64,000 nt of DNA from Campylobacterales bacterium (GCA_016938735.1 JAFGUB010000052.1:1-64000), one strand, 5' to 3'. Shown: positions 25,477 to 34,093, counted from the first letter of the stretch. The notes: a model not told the origin generated them from the sequence alone. Made by a program: numbers and translations.

Positions 25477-26817
25477 ATGAAATTATTCGGTACCGATGGT
25501 GTACGCGGCGAAGCGGGAAGCTTTCTTTCGGCGGCTTTGGCTATGCGGGTGGCAATGGGCGCGGGCATCTACTTCAAGCAGCACGCCAAAACACGCAAGA
25601 TTCTGGTGGGCAAAGACACCCGCCGTAGCGGCTATATGATCGAAAACGCCATCGTCAGCGGCCTCACCGCCGTGGGCTACGACGTGGTGCAAGTTGGCCC
25701 CATGCCCACCCCCGCCATCGCCTTTTTGACCCAGAACATGCGCTGCGACACCGGTATCATGATCTCCGCCAGCCACAACGACTTCGAAGACAACGGCATC
25801 AAATTTTTTGACGCCAAAGGCGACAAGCTCAGCGAAGCCGTCGAAGCGCAGATCGAAGCGATCATCCATAATATCGACAACATTAAAAACGCCAACGCCA
25901 CGGGGCACGGCATCGGTATGTCCAAGCGGATTGATGACGTCATCGGCCGCTACATCGTCCAGCTCAAAAACTCTTTTCCGGGCGATCTGAGCCTGCAGGG
26001 GATGCGTATCGTGCTCGATACCGCCAACGGCGCGGGCTACAAAGTCGGCCCTACCGTATTAGAAGAGCTTGGCGCCGAAGTGATCGTCTTGCACAACAAA
26101 CCCGACGGATTCAATATTAATGAAAACTGCGGTGCGCTCCATCCGCGCGACATGCAAGACGCCGTGCGCAAATACCGCGCCGATATCGGCTTTGCGCTTG
26201 ACGGTGACGCCGACCGCTTGGTGGTTGTGGATGAAAAGGGCAAAGTGATCGACGGCGATCAGCTCCTGGGCGCTTTGGGACTGTACCTGCATGAGAGCGG
26301 TCAGCTCAGAGGCAACGGTATCGTCGCCACCGTCATGAGCAACCAAGCGCTCGAAGACGCCGTAACCGCACGCGGACTCAAACTCTGGCGCAGCAATGTC
26401 GGCGACAAATATGTGCTTGACATCATGCAAAAAGAGGGGATCAATTTCGGCGGAGAGCAGAGCGGTCATATCATTTTGCACGACTACGCCAAAACTGGTG
26501 ACGGCCTAATGAGCGCTCTGCAGGTACTCGCGCTCGTGCTGCGCAGCGGTACCAAGGCAAGCCAAGTACTCCGCCCCTTTACCCTCTATCCGCAAAAGCT
26601 GGTCAATCTGCAAGTAAAAGAGAAAAAGCCGCTCGATCAGATCAGCGGCCTTAGCGAAGAGCTCTCCGCGCTCGATGAACGCCACATCCGCCATCTGGTG
26701 CGCTACTCCGGCACGGAAAACAAACTGCGCATTCTGCTTGAAGCCAAAGACGCCAATGCGATGAACGAAGCGATGGAGCATCTGCGCGGCTTTTTCAAAG
26801 AGGCTCTGGGTGGCTAA
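25477..26817 (+). CDS. glmM: phosphoglucosamine mutase
   Basis: Converts glucosamine-6-P to glucosamine-1-P for UDP-GlcNAc and peptidoglycan synthesis. It starts [11 protein letters not shown]. The phosphoserine loop is GIMISASHN near residue 100, the Mg site is DGDADR near residue 240, and the sugar-binding GGEQSGH and phosphate-binding [10 protein letters not shown] follow. The 446-residue length is normal. ATG 25477 is correct: it begins the conserved N-terminus and follows TTTTGGAG; the upstream 15 codons to 25432 are not family-like. It overlaps lspA by eight bases. Confidence 0.95.
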   Translation: MKLFGTDGVRGEAGSFLSAALAMRVAMGAGIYFKQHAKTRKILVGKDTRRSGYMIENAIVSGLTAVGYDVVQVGPMPTPAIAFLTQNMRCDTGIMISASHNDFEDNGIKFFDAKGDKLSEAVEAQIEAIIHNIDNIKNANATGHGIGMSKRIDDVIGRYIVQLKNSFPGDLSLQGMRIVLDTANGAGYKVGPTVLEELGAEVIVLHNKPDGFNINENCGALHPRDMQDAVRKYRADIGFALDGDADRLVVVDEKGKVIDGDQLLGALGLYLHESGQLRGNGIVATVMSNQALEDAVTARGLKLWRSNVGDKYVLDIMQKEGINFGGEQSGHIILHDYAKTGDGLMSALQVLALVLRSGTKASQVLRPFTLYPQKLVNLQVKEKKPLDQISGLSEELSALDERHIRHLVRYSGTENKLRILLEAKDANAMNEAMEHLRGFFKEALGG

Positions 26818-27253
26818 ACTGCTCATTGCCATGATGCTCTCGATGGCGGGGATCTTCATCGTCGATCAGAGCATCAAGACCCTTTTTCTCGACGGCTACC
26901 GCTTCTACTCCGACTATGTCGATCTGATTTTGGTCTACAACCGCGGGGTTGCCTTCTCGATGTTCGCTTTTTTAGGCGAGTGGCTCAAGTGGCTGCAGCT
27001 CATACTGATCGTCTCCGTTACCGCCTATATTGTGAATCTACGCCAAAGTTGCTACGTTATTCCCGGCGGCATCTTGGTGGGTGCGGGGTTTTCGAATGTC
27101 TATGACCGCTTCATTCACGGCGGTGTGGTGGATTACGTCTACTACCACTGGGGCTTTGAATTTGCCGTTTTCAACTTCGCCGACGTCATGATTGACATCG
27201 CCGTATTGTGGCTCTTGATCCTCAATCTCAAACCAAAATTCTGCAAGTCTTGA
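26810..27253 (+). CDS. lspA: lipoprotein signal peptidase (SPase II)
   Basis: An inner-membrane aspartyl protease that cleaves prolipoprotein signal peptides; several lipoproteins in this window are likely substrates. It has four membrane helices. The conserved motifs are IVDQSIK near residue 18, NRGVAFSMF near residue 44, [19 protein letters not shown] (first catalytic Asp) and FNFADVMID (second Asp) near residue 125. Translation starts at GTG 26810 inside the glmM end, with GAGG seven bases upstream. Confidence 0.94.
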   Translation: MAKLLIAMMLSMAGIFIVDQSIKTLFLDGYRFYSDYVDLILVYNRGVAFSMFAFLGEWLKWLQLILIVSVTAYIVNLRQSCYVIPGGILVGAGFSNVYDRFIHGGVVDYVYYHWGFEFAVFNFADVMIDIAVLWLLILNLKPKFCKS

Positions 27254-27267
27254 TCTCGCAGAATTTT
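27235..27267 (+). terminator. rho-independent terminator after lspA
   Basis: AAAATTCTGC (27235-27244) pairs perfectly with GCAGAATTTT (27258-27267), with a 13-base loop containing the lspA stop, and ends in a T-run. It separates lspA from the tRNA gene. Confidence 0.75.
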
Positions 27268-27295
27268 TCTGCTATTATTTCGGCCTTCAAACAGT

Positions 27296-27371
27296 GATCG
27301 CGTAGCTCAGTTGGTAGAGCACTACCTTGACATGGTAGTGGCCGTTGGTTCGAGTCCAATCGTGATCACCA
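27296..27371 (+). tRNA. tRNA-Val (anticodon GAC)
   Basis: A full cloverleaf can be drawn. The acceptor GATCGCG pairs with CGTGATC (one G-U), the D-arm is GCTCAGTTGGTAGAGC, and the anticodon stem CTACC/GGTAG holds loop TTGACAT with anticodon GAC. The T-arm is GTTGG-TTCGAGT-CCAAT, the discriminator is A, and CCA is encoded. Length 76 nt. A TATTAT-like -10 lies upstream near 27272. Confidence 0.93.
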
Positions 27372-27411
27372 CTTCAAACACTCCACATAACCTAAAAATT
27401 TTCAACCCGAT

Positions 27412-27429
27412 CGCTAACAAGGCGCTAAC
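27412..27429 (+). promoter_or_regulatory. direct repeat, probable OmpR-family response-regulator site
   Basis: CGCTAAC-AAGG-CGCTAAC gives two heptamers 11 bp apart start to start, the geometry used by OmpR/PhoB/KdpE-type regulators. It lies 34 bases before the gene at 27463, the first gene of the run that encodes such a regulator. An identical arrangement occurs at 32426-32443. Confidence 0.65.
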
Positions 27430-27462
27430 GTTTACATGTAACGATACGTCAAAGGAGTAGCC

Positions 27463-27780
27463 ATGAAACCGATTCTTCTACTGCTGCTGACCCTGCAGGT
27501 TTGGGCGACAGAACCAACCATCGATGCACAGATCGAAGCACTTGCCGACGCACCGCCGCAAGAGCGCTTCGAGATGATGAACGCCATCAAAGCGCGTATT
27601 GCCGGCATGAATGCCAAGGAGCGCGAAGTGGCGCTTTCGACGCTCCGGCAGGGGCATCCAAACGGAAGCGCCCTCATGCTGCACCGCGGAGCAAACGGCT
27701 CGGGCGAGCAGCTTCAAAAGGGCAAAAACCCCTCTGCGCCACAGGGTCAAAAGCCCGGCATTTCGGGTCCTAAACACTGA
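27463..27780 (+). CDS. small exported protein of unknown function
   Basis: A 105-residue protein with a signal peptide cleaved after about residue 16 (LQVWA). A helical acidic middle (DAQIEALADAPPQERFEMMNAI) precedes a Gly/Gln/Lys-rich unstructured tail. The helical part with its paired 'A...ER' repeats loosely recalls small periplasmic stress sensors such as Spy/CpxP, but there is no firm family match. AAAGGAG precedes the ATG. The direct repeat and a TACATGTA palindrome lie in its promoter. Two bases separate it from the next gene. Confidence 0.65.
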   Translation: MKPILLLLLTLQVWATEPTIDAQIEALADAPPQERFEMMNAIKARIAGMNAKEREVALSTLRQGHPNGSALMLHRGANGSGEQLQKGKNPSAPQGQKPGISGPKH

Positions 27781-27782
27781 TC

Positions 27783-28565
27783 GTGCGGCGTTTTGCTCTG
27801 CTTCTGACTCCACTGCTGCTTTGGGCATATACCGACAGCGATTTTGACGGAGTCGAAGATGCGCTTGATCGCTGTGCTGCCACCCCTTTTAGCGATCTGG
27901 TCGATCATTTTGGATGCACCGTGACGTCGCTGTATACCCCACAGCACTTCAGATTCTCGCTCGGAGCGCTCTATAGCGAGCACGATCAGAGTACCCAAGC
28001 CGCCTTGCAAAGCAGCTACCTCACCTTAGCACTCTCTTATACCCACAATGCCCTGCGCTGCTGGATCGAGACGGCGCTTTATACCCAAGAGGATCAAAGC
28101 GGATGGGCCGATAGTGCGCTGGGGCTCTCCTACGCGCTGCACCCCACCCACAGCCTCACGCTTGAGCCTTACGCCATCCTCCATCTGCCCACCTACGACA
28201 CCCAAGGCGCGCGCGCCGATTACACGGCGGGGATCAGCACATTTTGGACACACGCAGCCGGCGAACTCTACACGACGCTTGGCTACACCCTCATCGGTGA
28301 TGCGGATTATGAAAGCGTGCACTACCAAAACAGCGCCTCCATGACCATAGGATACGGCCTCTGGCTTGGCAAAACCCTCTTTGCAAGCATCCAATACGGC
28401 GCCCAAGAGAGCATCTATGAGGGCGAAGTACCCCTCGAGTCGCTAGGGCCAAGGGCTACATGGAGCATCGACGCGCACAATACCCTAGCGCTTTCGTACG
28501 ATCTAGGACTCAGCACCACCCAAAGCCGCCACAGCGCCTCTGTACTCTTCTCTCGTGCTTTTTGA
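27783..28565 (+). CDS. predicted outer-membrane beta-barrel protein
   Basis: A 260-residue exported protein starting at GTG 27783. After the signal peptide there is a single calcium-type thrombospondin-3-like motif DSDFDGVEDALDRC. Then come regularly alternating amphipathic strands (FRFSLGALYSEHD, LGLSYALHPTHSLTLEPYAILHL) ending in SASVLFSRAF, whose terminal Phe fits outer-membrane assembly signals. The cargo is unknown. Its place before a potassium-responsive-type kinase/regulator pair suggests an envelope role in the same response. Confidence 0.65.
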   Translation: MRRFALLLTPLLLWAYTDSDFDGVEDALDRCAATPFSDLVDHFGCTVTSLYTPQHFRFSLGALYSEHDQSTQAALQSSYLTLALSYTHNALRCWIETALYTQEDQSGWADSALGLSYALHPTHSLTLEPYAILHLPTYDTQGARADYTAGISTFWTHAAGELYTTLGYTLIGDADYESVHYQNSASMTIGYGLWLGKTLFASIQYGAQESIYEGEVPLESLGPRATWSIDAHNTLALSYDLGLSTTQSRHSASVLFSRAF

Positions 28566-28624
28566 TGCCGTCTTGATCTCTTTAACGCTACTATCTCCCC
28601 ACGCATTTCACACAAAGGCGATCA

Positions 28625-28723
28625 ATGAGTGCTACATGGGAATTGAGTCTTGAAGTGTTGTTTTTGGTCATTTTGGTGCTCATCATACTGGTCAAAATTG
28701 CCATGACGACCACCAAAAACTAA
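28625..28723 (+). CDS. 32-residue single-span membrane protein
   Basis: A short frame with ATG 28625 and AAAGGCG seven bases upstream encodes MSATWELSLEVLF..., then a hydrophobic helix rich in Leu/Ile/Val (residues ~11-27) and a polar Thr/Lys tail, with TAA at 28721. It ends six bases before the sensor kinase ATG. Size and context recall KdpF, a small stabilising peptide in potassium ATPase operons, but the sequence is not clearly KdpF. It could modulate the kinase or the Ktr channel. Confidence 0.6.
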   Translation: MSATWELSLEVLFLVILVLIILVKIAMTTTKN

Positions 28724-28729
28724 AGCTGT

Positions 28730-29737
28730 ATGCTTCGCCGAACCACCCTTTTGTCTATTGCACTTCTGGTGCTTATTACCGCTGTCAGCCAAGTTTTCAA
28801 AACACAGCTTGAACTCATCAATATTGCCCTGATTCATCTACTGCCGGTGATGATCATTGCACTGCGCGGCGTTATGAGCGCGACGATGATCATCACCACC
28901 GCCACGGTCATCCTCTTTGATCTACTCTATGTTCCGCCACAATACAGCTTCGACGTCCACGACCTGATCTACATCTGGAGCTTTATCATTTTCTATCTTG
29001 TCGGCTACATCATCACCTTGCAGGCCAAGCGCATCCGCATCAACGAGATCCGCCAAACCCTGCTGCGCACACTCTCGCACGACCTCAAAACCCCGCTCTC
29101 TTCGATTATCGGCAACGCTTCGTTACTCATACAAAGCCCCTCTGATGCAGAGGCGCAACGCGAGATCGCCCTTCAAATCCAGATGTCGGCACAACGCATG
29201 GATCGGCTCATCGCCACGCTGCTAGACGGTACCCGTCTCCAACACGCCCAAAATGCCCTCAAATTTGAGTGGTGTGATTTTGAAGACCTCATCGGCGTCG
29301 CGCTTCAGGAGTTCTCCTCTCCCGATCAGCAATACCGTCTGCGCATTCACGTCGATGCACACCTCAAACTCTTTTGGGGCGATGCGGGGCTGCTGCTGCG
29401 CCTCATCGTCAATCTGATCGACAATGCACTCAAATATGCTCCCGATCAAACACCCATCACCCTGCGCGTTACGGCTCAAGCCCATCACGTCGTTTTGACA
29501 CTGTGCAACGCCGGCGAACCGATCCCTCAAGCGGAACTTTCAAGTATTTTTGACCGTTTTTACCACCTTGAGCACAGCGCCGACATCCACGGCAGCGGTA
29601 TCGGCCTCTCCATCTGCAAAGAGATCGCGCAAGCCCATCACGGCTCGATCCGCGCCTACAACGATCCGCAGGGGATCTGCTTTGAGGTGTTGTTCCCCAT
29701 CAAGCGCCATCCGCTAGAGCTTGAGGAGCGCCCATGA
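28730..29737 (+). CDS. sensor histidine kinase, KdpD C-terminal type
   Basis: A 335-residue kinase. Residues ~1-100 form four membrane segments with the KdpD/DUF4118 look (LIHLLPVMIIALRGVMSA, then LYVPPQYSFDV). The H-box LSHDLKTPLSS lies near residue 120, the N-box LIDNALKYAP near 228 and the G-box GSGIGLSI near 287. It lacks the cytoplasmic KdpD sensor and USP domains of the full-length (about 890-residue) protein. It overlaps the response regulator gene by 4 bp. The partner transporter is Ktr/Trk, not KdpFABC, so the signal may be potassium, turgor or something else. Confidence 0.88.
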   Translation: MLRRTTLLSIALLVLITAVSQVFKTQLELINIALIHLLPVMIIALRGVMSATMIITTATVILFDLLYVPPQYSFDVHDLIYIWSFIIFYLVGYIITLQAKRIRINEIRQTLLRTLSHDLKTPLSSIIGNASLLIQSPSDAEAQREIALQIQMSAQRMDRLIATLLDGTRLQHAQNALKFEWCDFEDLIGVALQEFSSPDQQYRLRIHVDAHLKLFWGDAGLLLRLIVNLIDNALKYAPDQTPITLRVTAQAHHVVLTLCNAGEPIPQAELSSIFDRFYHLEHSADIHGSGIGLSICKEIAQAHHGSIRAYNDPQGICFEVLFPIKRHPLELEERP

Positions 29738-30426
29738 ACGACTTGATCCTCATCATCGAAGACGACGCAGCCATCGCGGCACTGCTGGAGCGCTCACTCA
29801 AAGAGCACTACAAAACCCTCTGCGCCGCAAGCCTTAAAGAGGCGAAGCTGCTGCTTCAAACCCACACACCGCAACTCATTTTGCTCGATCTGGGACTGCC
29901 TGATGGGGATGGCAAAAGCCTCATTCCCCTGCTCCGCCGCGCGCTGCAAACCCCTATCATCGTGGTCTCGGCCCGCCACGAAGAGCGTGAGATCGTCGCC
30001 GCGCTCGATCTAGGCGCGGATGATTATGTCACCAAACCCTTCTCCCTTGTGGAGCTGATGGCGCGTGTGCGGCGTGCGCAACGCCGCGCTTTGATGCTGA
30101 GCGATGATACTCCGGTGCTTACATGTAACGACCTCACCCTCGATCTTGAGCGCCATCGTTGCATCCTTAAAGAGGTACCGATTAAACTCACACCGACCGA
30201 ATTTAGCCTGATGCGTCTGTTTATGGCGCACCAAGGTCAGGTGCTCACCCATCAGCAGATCCTCAAACAGGTCTGGGGCGTGGGCTATCAGCAAGGGATG
30301 CAATATCTGCGCTCTTATATCAATACCCTGCGCAAAAAGATCGAAACCGACCCCGCCCGTCCGCGCTACATTCAGACAGAGCTGGGAATCGGCTATCGAT
30401 TCTGCTGCCATCACGAAGGAGTTTGA
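29734..30426 (+). CDS. response regulator, OmpR/KdpE type
   Basis: A 230-residue regulator. The receiver has the acidic pocket IEDDAAI, the phospho-acceptor Asp in LILLDLGLPDGDGK near residue 53 and the conserved Lys in VTKPFS near 103. A winged-helix DNA-binding domain (residues ~130-225) has LTPTEFSLMRLFM and LRSYINTLRKKIE. Overlaps of 4 bp on both sides fix it in the operon. The flanking CGCTAAC direct repeats are the best candidates for its binding sites. A TTACATGTAA copy at 30119 encodes Thr-Cys. Confidence 0.9.
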   Translation: MNDLILIIEDDAAIAALLERSLKEHYKTLCAASLKEAKLLLQTHTPQLILLDLGLPDGDGKSLIPLLRRALQTPIIVVSARHEEREIVAALDLGADDYVTKPFSLVELMARVRRAQRRALMLSDDTPVLTCNDLTLDLERHRCILKEVPIKLTPTEFSLMRLFMAHQGQVLTHQQILKQVWGVGYQQGMQYLRSYINTLRKKIETDPARPRYIQTELGIGYRFCCHHEGV

Positions 30427-31778
30427 TGCCCAACATCAAAACGCAAGAGCAGTCCATCCACACCCAAGAGATCAAAATGATCATGATCAGCTTCGCCGTT
30501 TTGATCCTCATCGGTATGGTCTTGCTCAAACTGCCCCTCGCCCACAACGGCGAATTGCGCTGGATCGACGCCCTTTTTACCTCCGTCTCCTCCGTCTGCG
30601 TCACGGGGCTGGTCGTCAAAAATACCGGTGCCGACTTTACGATGTTCGGCCAGGGCGTCATTATGATGCTCATTCAGATCGGCGGACTGGGGTATATGAC
30701 CGCCGTCACCTTTTTAGCCGTCATCCGCCGCCAAAAACTCGACCACCGCGACCGACTCATTTTGCGCGAATCGCTCAACTATTCCGGGATGGAGGGGCTT
30801 ATTCGCTTTGTCAAGATCGTCTTTGGTTCTATTTTGCTGATCGAACTGATCGGCTTTCTTGTCCTGAGCCTACGTTTTTATGCCGATATGCCGCTCGATG
30901 ACGCCCTGTGGTTTGGGCTGTTTCATGCTATATCCGCCTTCAACAACGCCGGTTTTTCGCTTTTTAGCGATAGCATGATGGGCTATCGCGGCGACCTGAC
31001 CATCAACCTCACCCTGCCGCTGCTTATCATCCTCGGCGGCCTTGGCTATCTGGTCCTTATAGAGCTCTACTACTACCGCAGACGCGAAATCCTGCGCCTC
31101 TCGACCCACACCAAAATCGTGCTAAGCATGAGCGCGGCACTCCTGCTTTTGGGCGTGTTGCTGCTACTCTCGCTGGAGTGGAGCGGTGCGCTCTCTCAGA
31201 TGCATTGGGGCGAGAAGATCGCCGCCGCATGGTTTGCCTCGGTCAACTTCCGTACGGCAGGGTTCAACACCATCGACTTCTCCACACTATCTGATGCCAG
31301 CCTCTTCTTCTCCACCTTTTTTATGATGATCGGCGGCGCGCCGGGCGGCACGGCAGGCGGGATCAAGCTCACCGCCGTGGCGTTGGCGCTGCTAGGCGTC
31401 TGGTACACCCTGCGCGGCGAGAGCAACGCCCACATCTTCAGACGCACCGTTTCGGCCTATCAGATCAACAAAGCCTACGCCATCATCTTTATCGCCACGC
31501 TCTACGTCACCGCTTCGGCCATTTTGCTCAGCGAAATCGAGCGTCTCCCATTTTTGCCGATGCTCTTTGAGGTCTGCTCCGCCTTTAGTACCGTAGGGGT
31601 TTCGGTGGGCAACGGCGACGTGCTCAGCTACAGCGCACGCTTTAGTGACGTCGGCAAACTCAACATCATCATTTTGATGTTTCTAGGGCGCATCGGCGTC
31701 TTCGCCTTTACGGTGGCCATCGTCCATAAAGCGACGCAAAGCCGTATCAAATACATTGAAGGAAAGGTCATCTTATGA
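30423..31778 (+). CDS. potassium uptake channel subunit, TrkH/KtrB family
   Basis: A 451-residue membrane protein with the four-fold M1-P-M2 layout. Filter-region segments include TSVSSVCVTGLVV near residue 60, HAISAFNNAGFSLF near 170, NFRTAGFNTID near 280 and CSAFSTVGVSVGNG near 390. Gating-loop glycines APGGTAGGIK are present. It takes up K+ and is gated by the RCK partner encoded next. The start overlaps the regulator stop by 4 bp. Confidence 0.92.
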   Translation: MMPNIKTQEQSIHTQEIKMIMISFAVLILIGMVLLKLPLAHNGELRWIDALFTSVSSVCVTGLVVKNTGADFTMFGQGVIMMLIQIGGLGYMTAVTFLAVIRRQKLDHRDRLILRESLNYSGMEGLIRFVKIVFGSILLIELIGFLVLSLRFYADMPLDDALWFGLFHAISAFNNAGFSLFSDSMMGYRGDLTINLTLPLLIILGGLGYLVLIELYYYRRREILRLSTHTKIVLSMSAALLLLGVLLLLSLEWSGALSQMHWGEKIAAAWFASVNFRTAGFNTIDFSTLSDASLFFSTFFMMIGGAPGGTAGGIKLTAVALALLGVWYTLRGESNAHIFRRTVSAYQINKAYAIIFIATLYVTASAILLSEIERLPFLPMLFEVCSAFSTVGVSVGNGDVLSYSARFSDVGKLNIIILMFLGRIGVFAFTVAIVHKATQSRIKYIEGKVIL

Positions 31779-32425
31779 AAACATACGCGGTTATCGGGTT
31801 AGGAAAGTTTGGTTTTCACGTCGCCAAAGGACTGGCACAGCAGGGGCTTAGCGTCATTGCCGTCGATCGCAACGAAGAGGCGCTGCGCGAAATCAACGAA
31901 TACGTCATCGACGCCATCGCGCTGGATTCGACCGATATGAACGCCCTACGCGAAGCGGGGGTGGCGCATGTGGACATCGCCATTGTGAGCATCGGCACCA
32001 ACATTGAAGCGAGCATCCTTACCGTTATGGCACTCAAAGAGCTGGGGGTCCAAACGGTTGTGGCCAAAGCCATCACGGTCATCCACGGTCAGATTCTCTC
32101 CAAGCTAGGGGCCACTAGAGTGGTCTACCCCGAAAAGGAGACGGCCAAACGGATCGTCAAAAATTTGGCCGAAAACATCCACTATGAAACCATCGACCTC
32201 TCCATCACCATCAAAATCGCCAAACTCACCGTCCCCTCTTTTTTGCTGGGCGCATCAGTCCTCTCTGAGCGTTTCACGACGGAGTATAAGGTCAAACCCA
32301 TCGCCTACAAACATCAAGGGGTTTGGCACACCTCACTCGAAAAAGACAACACCCTCGATCGCGGAGATATCCTCGTCGTCATGGGCGACAGTGAGCACAT
32401 CGAAGCACTGAGCAAAAAGATGTAG
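31775..32425 (+). CDS. potassium uptake regulatory subunit, KtrA/TrkA RCK protein
   Basis: A 216-residue cytoplasmic protein with one RCK_N domain (nucleotide motif VIGLGKFGFHVAKGL at residues 5-19, Asp in AVDRNEE near 31) and one RCK_C domain (~140-216). The single-RCK size is that of KtrA rather than the doubled E. coli TrkA. It overlaps the channel gene by 4 bp and closes the operon. Confidence 0.92.
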   Translation: MKTYAVIGLGKFGFHVAKGLAQQGLSVIAVDRNEEALREINEYVIDAIALDSTDMNALREAGVAHVDIAIVSIGTNIEASILTVMALKELGVQTVVAKAITVIHGQILSKLGATRVVYPEKETAKRIVKNLAENIHYETIDLSITIKIAKLTVPSFLLGASVLSERFTTEYKVKPIAYKHQGVWHTSLEKDNTLDRGDILVVMGDSEHIEALSKKM

Positions 32426-32443
32426 CGCTAACGCGGCGCTAAC
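32426..32443 (+). promoter_or_regulatory. second CGCTAAC direct repeat, probable response-regulator site
   Basis: CGCTAAC-GCGG-CGCTAAC begins right after the KtrA stop and lies 50 bases before the DUF2202 gene. The same heptamer and 11-bp pitch are found at 27412-27429, so one regulator, probably the KdpE-like protein encoded between them, may control both. Confidence 0.65.
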
Positions 32444-32492
32444 ACTCCTGCGTCATCATGCCTTTATCAAAAACCCAAATAAAGGATCTACC

Positions 32493-33245
32493 ATGAAAAC
32501 GCTTCTTACCCTCTCACTAACAGCACTCGTGGCCATGCAGCTTCAAGGATGCGGTAACGACCGCGACAACAACCGCAACCAAGGCGCAAACGGCCAAAAC
32601 AATCAGAGCGCACTCAGTGTTCCTATGGGCGCAAGCACCCTAAACGACTTGCAGCGCTACACGCTGGCTTATATGTGGAACGAAGAGAAACTGGCCAAGG
32701 ATATCTACCTCGCGCTCAACGCCCTCACCCCACACCAGACGCTTGAGAACATCGCCACACGCTCGGAGAGTAAGCATCAAGAGCAGGTCGAAGCGCTGAT
32801 CGCGGCGTATGATCTGAACATCCTCAACCTCACAGACTACAGCGGCGGCTACGACGCCACGGCATTAGCGGCGTACAACAGCGGCCTGTACAGCATCGAC
32901 GAAGTGAGTGATCTCTACGGTGCGCTTTATGCCAAAGGGAGCGCATCACTGCAAGACGCGCTGGAGGTAGGCTGTATGGTCGAAGTGACCGACATCAATG
33001 ACCTCAATAAAGACCTCATCACCGCAGAGGGCGCGGATGATCTCGTCGCGGTCTTTGAAAACCTGCGCAGCGGCAGCTACAACCACTACTGGGCCTTTGA
33101 TAGCGCGCTCAAAGGCATCGGCGTGAGCGAAGGGTGCTGCGTTTTGGGCAGCGACTACTGCAAAACCGCCGATGAGTATCCGCAAAACGACAAAGGAGCT
33201 AAAAACAGCGCCCAAAATCGCGGACCTTCACAAGGCAAAAAGTAA
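32493..33245 (+). CDS. DUF2202-family lipoprotein
   Basis: A 250-residue exported protein. The signal peptide ends in a lipobox-like LQGC (Cys near residue 20). The Asn/Gln-rich linker NDRDNNRNQGANGQN follows, then a DUF2202 domain with LQRYTLAYMWNEEKLAKDIYLALN, a second helix RSESKHQEQVEALI and VFENLRSGSYNHYWAF. The E-x-x-A-x-D and E-x-x-H pattern resembles ferritin-like diiron or metal-binding four-helix bundles. Function is unknown. It stands behind the second CGCTAAC repeat. Confidence 0.78.
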   Translation: MKTLLTLSLTALVAMQLQGCGNDRDNNRNQGANGQNNQSALSVPMGASTLNDLQRYTLAYMWNEEKLAKDIYLALNALTPHQTLENIATRSESKHQEQVEALIAAYDLNILNLTDYSGGYDATALAAYNSGLYSIDEVSDLYGALYAKGSASLQDALEVGCMVEVTDINDLNKDLITAEGADDLVAVFENLRSGSYNHYWAFDSALKGIGVSEGCCVLGSDYCKTADEYPQNDKGAKNSAQNRGPSQGKK

Positions 33246-33246
33246 T

Positions 33247-33274
33247 TTTTAGGGCTTACATGTAAGCCCTAAAA
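33247..33274. repeat. 28-bp perfect palindrome downstream of DUF2202 gene
   Basis: Half-site TTTTAGGGCTTACA is followed by its exact complement TGTAAGCCCTAAAA, two bases after the DUF2202 stop (33245). It is the longest perfect extension of the window-wide TTACATGTAA palindrome. It could fold as a 12-14 bp stem in RNA. The T-run precedes rather than follows the stem, so it is not a standard terminator. Confidence 0.85.
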
Positions 33275-33437
33275 GAGTTTTGCATCCGTTTCGTATCACT
33301 GATTGCCCCATAAAAGGGGATAATACCTCTCATCATAGAGCGAAAGAGATGACGAAACAATATTTACATGTAAGCGCATGAGCGGCGAATAATAGATATC
33401 CTGTCCCCGTAATTGTTCCCATCATTCTGAGGGGAGC

Positions 33438-33830
33438 TCATAACGGCCGAAATACTTCCAACACAATCTCCTTGACGATTTTATAGTGCTTGTCGTTGGC
33501 GGTGATCAGCGTCATGCCGTAGCTTGTAGCGGTTGCGGCGATCAGACTGTCGGCTAGCTGCATGGAGTGGCTCAAAAAATGCTCCTCTACATAAAACAGT
33601 GCGCGCGATGCGATCTCTTCATTGATGTAGATCGTTTTGACACTCCACTGTTTGAGCGTCTTTTGCAAGACCCTCAATTCATCTTTGTTTCTCATGCCCT
33701 GCACCAGCTCCATGTAGGTCACCGATGAGATACAAAACGCCCCCATTGTGTGGATCAGCTCATAGGCTTTTTGATTGCCTCGAAGATACCAGATCAGCAC
33801 ATCGGTGTCGATCAGATGATCATAGATCAA
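33438..33830 (-). CDS. vapC: PIN-domain ribonuclease toxin, VapC type
   Basis: A 130-residue PIN-domain protein. The acidic residues are in LIDTDVLIWYL (Asp near residues 8-10), MELVQGM (Glu near 50), LADSLIAATA (Asp near 95) and ITANDKHY (Asp near 112). VapC toxins cleave tRNA or rRNA. The likely start is TTG 33830, with AAGGGAG a few bases upstream and inside the end of the antitoxin gene. The longer reading into 34007 runs across the antitoxin and is not real. The start assignment is the weak point. Confidence 0.82.
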   Translation of the reverse strand: MIYDHLIDTDVLIWYLRGNQKAYELIHTMGAFCISSVTYMELVQGMRNKDELRVLQKTLKQWSVKTIYINEEIASRALFYVEEHFLSHSMQLADSLIAATATSYGMTLITANDKHYKIVKEIVLEVFRPL

Positions 33831-34053
33831 AATCTCTCCCTTGGCGCATCGCTCTGACCATCTCATCGACGCTATCGCCACGCTCTTTCCATAGCCCAAA
33901 GAGTGCATCGTCTTTTGTCTCATGGGCATCTTGCGCGGGGATGAGTTTCGCTTTGGCCTTTCCTCTGTAGGTGATGGTGACCTCCTCACCCTTACTGAGT
34001 GCATCAAAGAGCCTGTTAATGTTAAATCTCAAATCTTTTGCGGTGGCGATCAT
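33820..34053 (-). CDS. Phd/YefM-type antitoxin of the VapC pair
   Basis: A 77-residue protein: MIATAKDLRFNINRLFDAL, then EEVTITYRGKAKAKLIP, the beta-strand hallmark of Phd/YefM antitoxins. The C-terminal tail FGLWKERGDSVDEMVRAMR would bind the toxin. ATG 34053 has AAGGA eight bases upstream. It overlaps the toxin gene by 11 bp. A palindrome at 34082-34093 is a likely operator. Confidence 0.83.
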   Translation of the reverse strand: MIATAKDLRFNINRLFDALSKGEEVTITYRGKAKAKLIPAQDAHETKDDALFGLWKERGDSVDEMVRAMRQGRDFDL

Positions 34054-34081
34054 GGAAGAGTCCTTATAGAGTTTACACTTG

Positions 34082-34093
34082 GAGTATATACTC
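34082..34093. promoter_or_regulatory. operator-like palindrome of the VapBC pair
   Basis: GAGTATATACTC is a perfect 12-bp palindrome 29-40 bases upstream of the antitoxin ATG, in the region where the promoter should lie. Autorepression through such sites is usual for Phd/YefM antitoxins. Confidence 0.5.

Noticed and set aside
33438-34007. 189-residue version of the PIN toxin
   Set aside because: Its first ~59 codons run antisense-free through the antitoxin gene in another frame and lack family similarity; the PIN domain begins at about 33830.
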